Shown: in pieces, positions 58,231 through 64,000 of the stretch
How positions within the stretch are numbered: the stretch's first letter is position 1
How the letters are laid out: each line of letters opens with the position of its first letter
Assembly: GCA_002917075.1 (NCBI GenBank)
Contig: NTMA01000034.1
Span: 310,001-374,000, forward strand
Direction: 5' to 3'
Length of the DNA stretch: 64,000 nucleotides
DNA from: Hawksworthiomyces lignivorus
Taxonomy: Eukaryota; Ascomycota; Sordariomycetes; Ophiostomatales; Ophiostomataceae
The notes under the pieces: generated by a model
The model's database searches: none
What the model was told of the DNA's origin: nothing
The model's input: the letters and a program-made list of their open reading frames with translations, nothing else
Made by a program: the position numbers and the translations under genes

Positions 58231-59410
58231 ATGGCTTTTCAAGTCCCGATGACCCAAAAGGCTGCCGTGATTGAAAATCCAGGCCAAGATGCATGTGTAG
58301 TCATCTATTCCAACTTTCCCGTTGGAGAGCCGGGACCTCATGAAGTTCTAGTAAAGCTAGCCGTTAGTGGCGTCTGGTGAGGTTCCCGGGATACAGATCA
58401 TTGAGCGTACGGCATAATGACTCTCGTCTTAGCAGATCAGAAATTCGAGCTTTTCTCGGATGGAGCTCTTATCAACCCATTGTTGGTCATGAAGGCGTTG
58501 GCACGATAGTCAAGACCGGCAGCCAGGTCGCGGAGTCTATGGACGGCCAGAGGGTTGGTGTGAAATGGTTGTACAGTGCCTGTGGTCAGTGCCATACTTG
58601 TGTGAAAGGCTTCCCAAATAATTGTCCCAACCAAGTCAACACAGGCCGCAATGTCCCAGGAACATTTCAGCAATACATTGTGGCAGACTCTAGGTACGTG
58701 ACCAGGATTCCAGATAGTCTAACTGACGAAGTGACTGCGCCCCTGTTGTGCGCAGGCCTCACCATGATGGGCGCAGTATCGAAGCTTCATAGTCATGCAG
58801 TTGGTGGCGACTGGGTTGTGATATCTGGTTCTGGTGGTGGGCTAGGGCACTTAGGCGTTCAGATCGCAAGCAAATTGAAAGGATTCCGAGTCATTGCCAT
58901 TGACAGCGGGCGGGCCAAACGGGATCTGAGTCTCAAGTCTGGCGCCGAGCATTTTGTCGACTTCGTTACAGACAACGTTGAAAACAGGGTAAGAGATATC
59001 ACTCGAGACGGTGCGCATGCCGTTATTGTGGTATCTGGGTCGAAGGCAGCTTTCGAAATTGCCCCGAAGCTGGTGCGCAACATGGGAATCGTTGTTTCCG
59101 CCGGGCTCCCCCCCAACGATTTCAACATTCCTCTCTCTGCTTCACTCTACTCAGCACGCGGTACGTTTTGTGGAGGCTATTGCTGCTACTACTCCTATCA
59201 TTGCAAATGCTGACAACTTCCAAAGCACTTACGGTGAGTGGTGTGGCAACAGGAACTGAGCAGGAAATGGACGGACTTCTGCAGCACGCTGCTAGTGGAA
59301 CAATCACGCCTGCTATTGAAGTCCTGGGATTTGATGAACTTCCTTTGATCTTTAAAAACCTCGAGGGAGACGGTGTGACAGGCCGTATTGTTGTCAGGAT
59401 CCCACAATAG
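58231..59410 (+). CDS. Zinc-dependent alcohol dehydrogenase (ADH1-like)
   Basis: Three exons, 58231-58376, 58433-59160 and 59226-59410; 1059 nt, 352 residues, in frame. The first intron splits the codon of the first catalytic zinc ligand Cys49. The motif becomes GVCRSEIRAF instead of the usual GVCHTD/CHSD, so the residues after the cysteine are atypical. Other landmarks: GHEGVGTIV (His68, Glu69), the structural-zinc set CGQCHTCVKGFPNNC, GTFQQYIVADSRYVTRIP, LLCAGLT (third catalytic ligand), the nucleotide-binding SGSGGGLGHLGVQIASK and an ADH1-like end GRIVVRIPQ. It oxidises or reduces alcohols and aldehydes with NAD(H). The unusual CRSE motif may change substrate choice. Its position between CYP53 and the regulator suggests co-regulation. 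Confidence 0.88.
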
Positions 59411-60380
59411 AGGAATTGCGGCTGGGGGCTCGTAGAATGGGTGGATATCTGATAGCAAATCACAGTATGTCTCCTCGATTGCCAGAATAGTACATTTATC
59501 CTCGCAGTTATTTTAGACTCTCAGGCAAGAACTACAGGAACAACTTAGTCTGTAGGACATTTACAATCAAGAGGATATTCTACTACAAAAATCGCGTGCG
59601 TGTCAAACACGTCAGTGTATTAGTTTTGAGAATTCCTATTCGCACACCAATTTTCACCGCCTTTTAGCAAAAAAAAGTTCATCAGACTTCAGGAGTCATC
59701 CACCATTTTAAGTTCCAAACAGCTGATGATTATATCACAATTTTTAATAATTACTGTAAATTTAATAAGTACAAATACACCCCTTTTAATTACTAAATTG
59801 GTAACTTAAAATACCAAACCGTCTGTAGTTGATTGTGAAAGACTAAGAAGAGACGACTCTCAAAACACTACGCATTTTGCGCTATCCAATATGGCAGAAT
59901 TACTCTAACCCACAATAACAAAATTATCCAATAGTATGTATGTATTTTTATAAAAACATTGGTGTGCGAATAGGAATACGATTAGGTTTCCAGCAGCCAG
60001 CTGTCTACTTAGGCAACCAATGGCAGTGCTGACACAGAGGTGGTCGTTGCCTAATTAGGTTTAGTGTGGAGGTGGAAAATAATTATGGATTTATCACATC
60101 CCTGTGATCTGGGGCGGGAGAGATCATGGGGAGGGCTCAAATAGGCTTGGCAACTTTGCCGACTCCTCTTGCCGACTTTCCCTCGATCTACATTCGTCAA
60201 CCGCTAGCGTAAGGGTCCACTTTTCAAAGACTTCAAGGAAAAGGATTCAGAAATCACAAAATGTTTAACTCTCTCAAAGCCTCTGACTTCGGTACCTGCC
60301 CATGATACAATTTAACCAAACCCTACACCATAATCCCTCTGATCTACATGCTGGCTTAAGTATTTGTCTCGGCCAAGCTG
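59411..60380. other. Intergenic region holding a MITE-like element
   Basis: 970 bases between the dehydrogenase and the final regulator. The left half is occupied by the inverted-repeat element at 59632-59977. The rest (59980-60250) is probably the regulator's promoter; it has a 9-base inverted pair TTAGGCAAC/GTTGCCTAA at about 60018-60055. Confidence 0.5.
59632..59977. mobile_element. MITE-like element with perfect 20-bp terminal inverted repeats
   Basis: The ends 59632-59651 and 59958-59977 are exact 20-base reverse complements (core CCTATTCGCACACCAAT). They enclose an AT-rich interior with no open reading frame, 346 bases in total. This is the structure of a non-autonomous DNA transposon. 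The target-site duplication is not clear: flanking bases allow at most a 2-base AT/AT match, so the superfamily is open. It lies about 400 bases before the regulator ATG at 60381. Confidence 0.8.
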
Positions 60381-62975
60381 ATGGAAACTCCGTCTTCCTC
60401 TCCTGCCACGGTACCATCGGCAACTGGAAATCAAACGAAAACAGACGCGACACGAGCGAAACGCCGCAGGACACAGACTGCCTGCAAACTCTGTCAGGAC
60501 CGCAAGACGCGATGTGACGGAAACCGGCCGGCTTGCTCGGCCTGTGACCGGCGAGGCGTCGCTACGTATTGCTCATATGATGGCGACCCAGCTTCGACCA
60601 GGTAGTGGTATTAGCAAGCCTCCAGCCATTTGACAACCTGCTGAAATGAGCCGTTAGGTATCCCTCCATGCTGGAAAAAAGGTCACATCAAACTGGGCGC
60701 AATGGCACTCCAATGTTTTCACCGGATGGTCAATGTAAGACGGGGCGACGACAATTGTTTCTGCTGGCCCGACATCCACCATCTACTGACTATGTGCTAG
60801 TTGAAGTTATGCAAGTTCGCCAGAGTGAGCCTCTTCATAATGCTAGGTATGTGCTGCTTTGCTAATACGACTCGAGAGCCGTATAAAACGCTGTGCTGAT
60901 TCAGTCAAGCTCGTGCCTTTCTGGACCTGGGCCTTATGGCCAGCCTACCGTGAGCGATGATACGGACGGCGCAGCAACTGTTTCTATGTCTGATGGAAGT
61001 GAGTGTCTGTACGGAGAATCGTCTACCATAGCATTTTTACGGTTCTACCGCCGGGGAGTTAACGGCCAGGGCGGCGCTCTGAGAAATGCCGGTGCCAATG
61101 AAGTGGATCATCAAGCTGGCAATCGACTGCCAGTAGCATTGCCAGAATCCGTATCTGAAAGAGACCCAGCCTTGGACATCTACCCCTCACGAAGAACTGC
61201 AGATGATTTCGTCAATTGCTTTTGGGAGTATGTGTATCCCGTCTTTCCTGTGCTGCACAAACCGTCATTCATGGAAAGATATCAAGTCATATGGTCTGGA
61301 GACAGGCCGGAAAACCCGCACGATCCTGTATCCGAGATAGAAGAGACTGTGTTTCTCTCGACGGTGAACATTGTTTTCGCTCTCGGTTGCCCGATGAGCA
61401 CCCTTGTTCCAGGAGCGAGCAAGGCAGCACTCGCCGAGAACTTTTACCAACGATCGAGACGAATTTACCACTTCGAAATGCTGGACTCCATGTCACTTTC
61501 ATTGGTGCAGTTGCTGATATTGACTGCGATTCATCTCCAGTTAACCAAGCACGCCGCTCGCTGTTGGAATGTTGTCGGCCTGGCCATACGAGTGGCTCAA
61601 GGTCTTGGCCTGCACTTCAATTATTCTGGGTTAAATCCGAAAAACCAGTTGGAGCAACAGATGCGGTGCAGAACGTGGCACGCATGTCTAATATTCGACA
61701 AGTAAGTGTTTTCCAATAGCCTTGGGGTTGTCGGGTGAACACAAAAGAGTATGCTGAAGATAATACCGTAGGCTTTTGAGTATGACATTCGGTCGGCCTG
61801 CTATGATATCGGGAAATTGTGACATTCCATTTCCCTCCTTGGTCGACGACGAGCATTTGCGTGTCGAGGGCGATGGAATACAGCCTCAAAATACCCACTC
61901 ACGCTTAGGAATGTTTGTGTGGTCGTCAAAATTATTCATAATTCTCGATGATATCCTCGCAACATTCTACACCAATCAGCGGCGGAACAACCCAGTGACC
62001 ATGATGGGGACCGAAGCTTCTGTCCAGGAAGTCTTATCCGAAGTAATTACTCTAGAAAGGCGGCTCGATGCTTTTTTTGATTCTATTCCTGAATATCTAC
62101 AATACACGAAGCCTGATGATAGGACGTCGAACCAACCTTCATTTAATATTATAATACAACAGGAACTGCTCAATCGCAGGTGGGATCAAACCCTTTTCAT
62201 ACTGGGGACAAAAAGGAAGGTGTTTTGAATAATAATTTGACGAAAGGTAGATATCTGTATACTCGACTACTATTGATACGACCTCTACTGCATGTGGCAC
62301 TTAGACCAGCTTTCGGACCTCAGGATTCTACTTCCACGGCTGCCTCTTCCATTCTTGAAGGTCAAAATACAGATGGACATCTTCTTAGGCGTTTTTGCAA
62401 TCTCAGCGTTACAACAGCTTCTCAGTTGATCGAAAACATTTACCAAGGCCTCGAGTCAGAACACCACAGCCTTGCTGCAGCATCAGTGTATTGTAAGCGA
62501 AACGCTACGGTAAAGGCTCTCGCGGTCTGAAATACATATGCTAACCGGGTTTAGTTGCATTTGGGGCAACACTGGTTCTTCTTGCTTCTAAAAGTTGTGC
62601 GGCTGTAGATGCAAAAACAATCGAGCCATTATTTGAACCCTCCTGGCAACGCTGCATAACTATTATGGAACATTACAAAGACAACACTGTACAGGCGGGG
62701 AAGGCCATCCTCGCTCTACAAAAACTCAGAAGTAGCTCAAATACTTTTCATGCCCAAGGTACGTTATATTATGCTTGATAATCTCCGAGCAACCGACTGC
62801 AAGCTTACCCAATCTGGTAGTTCACGACCTCCGCAGTTTGCTCAGCGTGCCATCTCCAAGTACGCAAATCTACCAACACCAAACACCCTACCTAAACCTA
62901 GAACAATTCGGCATTCTCAACTTTGATCCTGGGCCTGTAACTTGGTTCACCACTGACATAAATAACCTATACTAA
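60381..62975 (+). CDS. Zn2Cys6 transcription factor with Fungal_trans domain, 7 exons
   Basis: Seven exons: 60381-60601, 60658-60846, 60910-61701, 61772-62179, 62251-62492, 62555-62758 and 62821-62975. They sum to 2211 nt (736 residues). The zinc cluster begins at residue 35 (ACKLCQDRKTRCDGNRPACSACDRRGVATYC), preceded by a basic run (RAKRRR). The PF04082 region spans ADDFVNCFWEYVYPVFPVLHKPSF, HAARCWNVVGLAIRVAQGLGLHF and, after intron 3, LLSMTFGRPAMIS. The end (HDLRSLLSV to TDINNLY) has the hydrophobic/acidic look of an activation region. The exon 2 to exon 3 junction is the least certain; the other junctions restore family sequence. It is the nearest regulator to CYP53 and the alcohol dehydrogenase and is a plausible controller of them (inference). 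Confidence 0.85.
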
Positions 62976-63795
62976 ATACTAAACAAAATGTTCATCTTGA
63001 TAATGTACGAGTCAAGTGACCTTCTCCCGGGACTTGATTCAACTACAAAACAATTTCCAGACTCAATCATGAACGTCTTCTCGATAATTAACACTATAGT
63101 ATAAATGAATTCTATCAATACTGTCAAAATTATCGTATCATTACTTACTCATCTATTAGGGTTATATTTTTAAAAATATAAAATCAAATACTTATTTAAC
63201 AATAATTATAGCATAAAAAACCAGGTTCAGTGCTAGAACGTTCACTTCAAGATCTGACGTATGTGCGTTTAGATCCCCCATAACATCCACAGTTCGAGAT
63301 CCTCTGGTAATTATCTTGTGCTGTAGAGAATCCATTCTGTATTAGCAAGCTGGAACCGAGCTGGTGCGATAATTTCGCTGATGGAGCACGAAATACCTGA
63401 GGCTGCCGGAAGTGCGCCAGGTAAGAACATTAAAAATCCACAGTAAGGAATGATGGTTAGGTCTATATATAACCAAAAACCAGTCAAAAGTCTCTTAGTA
63501 TAGCCGACATTACAATGAAATAAGCTTTTACAGGAAATCGTATGAAACGTGTTTATTCTGGCTATTGGCCACATAATATATAAAACGCCCTTAATGCCCG
63601 ACTTTATTCTGTTCCTGCCGTACATTAATTACGCAATGGGGAGATATTTATAAGCCAGACATGAAAGACCGAGTGTAGTTGCAAAAGAGTTATAGTAAAA
63701 GTTTAAATATATACATTCTCATACCCTGATCCTAACAGTCTGGTAAAAAAAAACATCGAGCTTTCAATCTCTAATGTAGTGGCAGTATTATCTTC
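62976..63795. other. Convergent 3' intergenic region
   Basis: AT-rich DNA. A minus-strand open frame at 63625-63311 (104 codons) contains a hydrophobic stretch (YCGFLMFLPGALPAASGI), but it cannot be assigned and is probably chance. Confidence 0.4.
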
Positions 63796-64000
63796 CTAGA
63801 GAACAGATTTCTCTGTTCCTCGTTGGTCGTGCAGAGCAACACGGCCAGCCAAGCTCTTTGTCTGGTACTTGGCAAACTGCCAGCCCCAGAGTTTAGCCTC
63901 AAATAGTTCATCTACCTCCTCCAGTGCACGATTTTTTAGTTCTGGAAGATAGAATATAGCCTATATCAAGTAAATAGTTGTGAAGCCCCCCCCCAAATGA
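63796..64000 (-). CDS. Sugar transporter (MFS), C-terminal exon, partial
   Basis: The last exon (63960-63796, 55 codons) reads AIFYLPELKNRALEEVDELF and then AKLWGWQFAKYQ, ending at a stop at 63796-63798. It matches the end of fungal sugar porters, where the PETKG-[RL]-[ST]-LEE-[ID]-DE-L-F motif follows the last membrane helix; here PETKG is PELKN. A minus-strand AG acceptor (63961-63962) marks the upstream intron. The rest of the gene lies beyond the right edge. Confidence 0.75.

Noticed and set aside
60018..60055. 9-base inverted pair TTAGGCAAC/GTTGCCTAA
   Set aside because: Too short and unsupported to call an element or operator.
63311..63625. 104-codon minus-strand open frame with a hydrophobic stretch
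   Set aside because: No family features, AT-rich codon use, and no promoter or splice context.
1..64000. CRISPR arrays, polyketide synthase or peptide synthetase core genes
   Set aside because: No regularly spaced repeats and no ketosynthase, adenylation or condensation motifs were seen on either strand.

Overview
The window looks like a chromosome arm of a filamentous ascomycete. Genes are split by short GT-AG introns (mostly 50-100 nt) with CTAAC/CTGAC-type branch points. The gene set is typically fungal: ergosterol synthesis, a Pma-type H+-ATPase, CYP53, an OPT transporter, a DUF3112 receptor-like protein and many Zn2Cys6 regulators. Protein similarity recalled from memory points to Pezizomycotina, probably Eurotiomycetes, but the species cannot be named. 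No rRNA, tRNA, CRISPR array or prokaryotic feature was found. Most exon models below were checked by hand: the intact ones keep frame across every intron and total a multiple of three.

Left part (0-12.2 kb): a decayed Zn2Cys6 regulator, a bacterial-looking nucleotidyltransferase, and a group made of an acr-2-like Zn2Cys6 regulator, a sterol C-24(28) reductase (ERG4), a NorA-like short-chain dehydrogenase and a second acr-2-like regulator. A 3.8-kb gene-poor stretch follows.

Middle (16-44.6 kb): a plasma-membrane H+-ATPase; a Zn2Cys6 regulator divergent from a DUF3112 membrane protein; an HpcH/HpaI aldolase; a 3-kb gene-poor stretch; a proline-rich protein with five regularly spaced CxxC modules; an MFS exporter divergent from a Zn2Cys6 regulator; an N-terminally truncated P450; and a secreted CE1-type esterase divergent from a 13-exon OPT oligopeptide transporter.

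Right part (45-64 kb): several broken genes lie among intact ones. Broken: an NCS1-like permease remnant, an aryl-alcohol-type dehydrogenase, an alpha/beta-hydrolase tail and an aromatic-type aldehyde dehydrogenase. Intact: a CYP53 benzoate 4-hydroxylase, a zinc alcohol dehydrogenase and a Zn2Cys6/fungal_trans regulator. The last gene, a sugar transporter, runs off the right edge. Aryl-alcohol dehydrogenase, aldehyde dehydrogenase and CYP53 would form a benzyl alcohol to benzaldehyde to benzoate to 4-hydroxybenzoate route, so this may be a benzoate peripheral pathway in which the upstream steps have decayed. A 346-bp element with perfect 20-bp terminal inverted repeats (MITE-like) sits in front of the last regulator, and a 92-bp hairpin containing CGG-N5-CCG lies in the promoter of the intact alcohol dehydrogenase.
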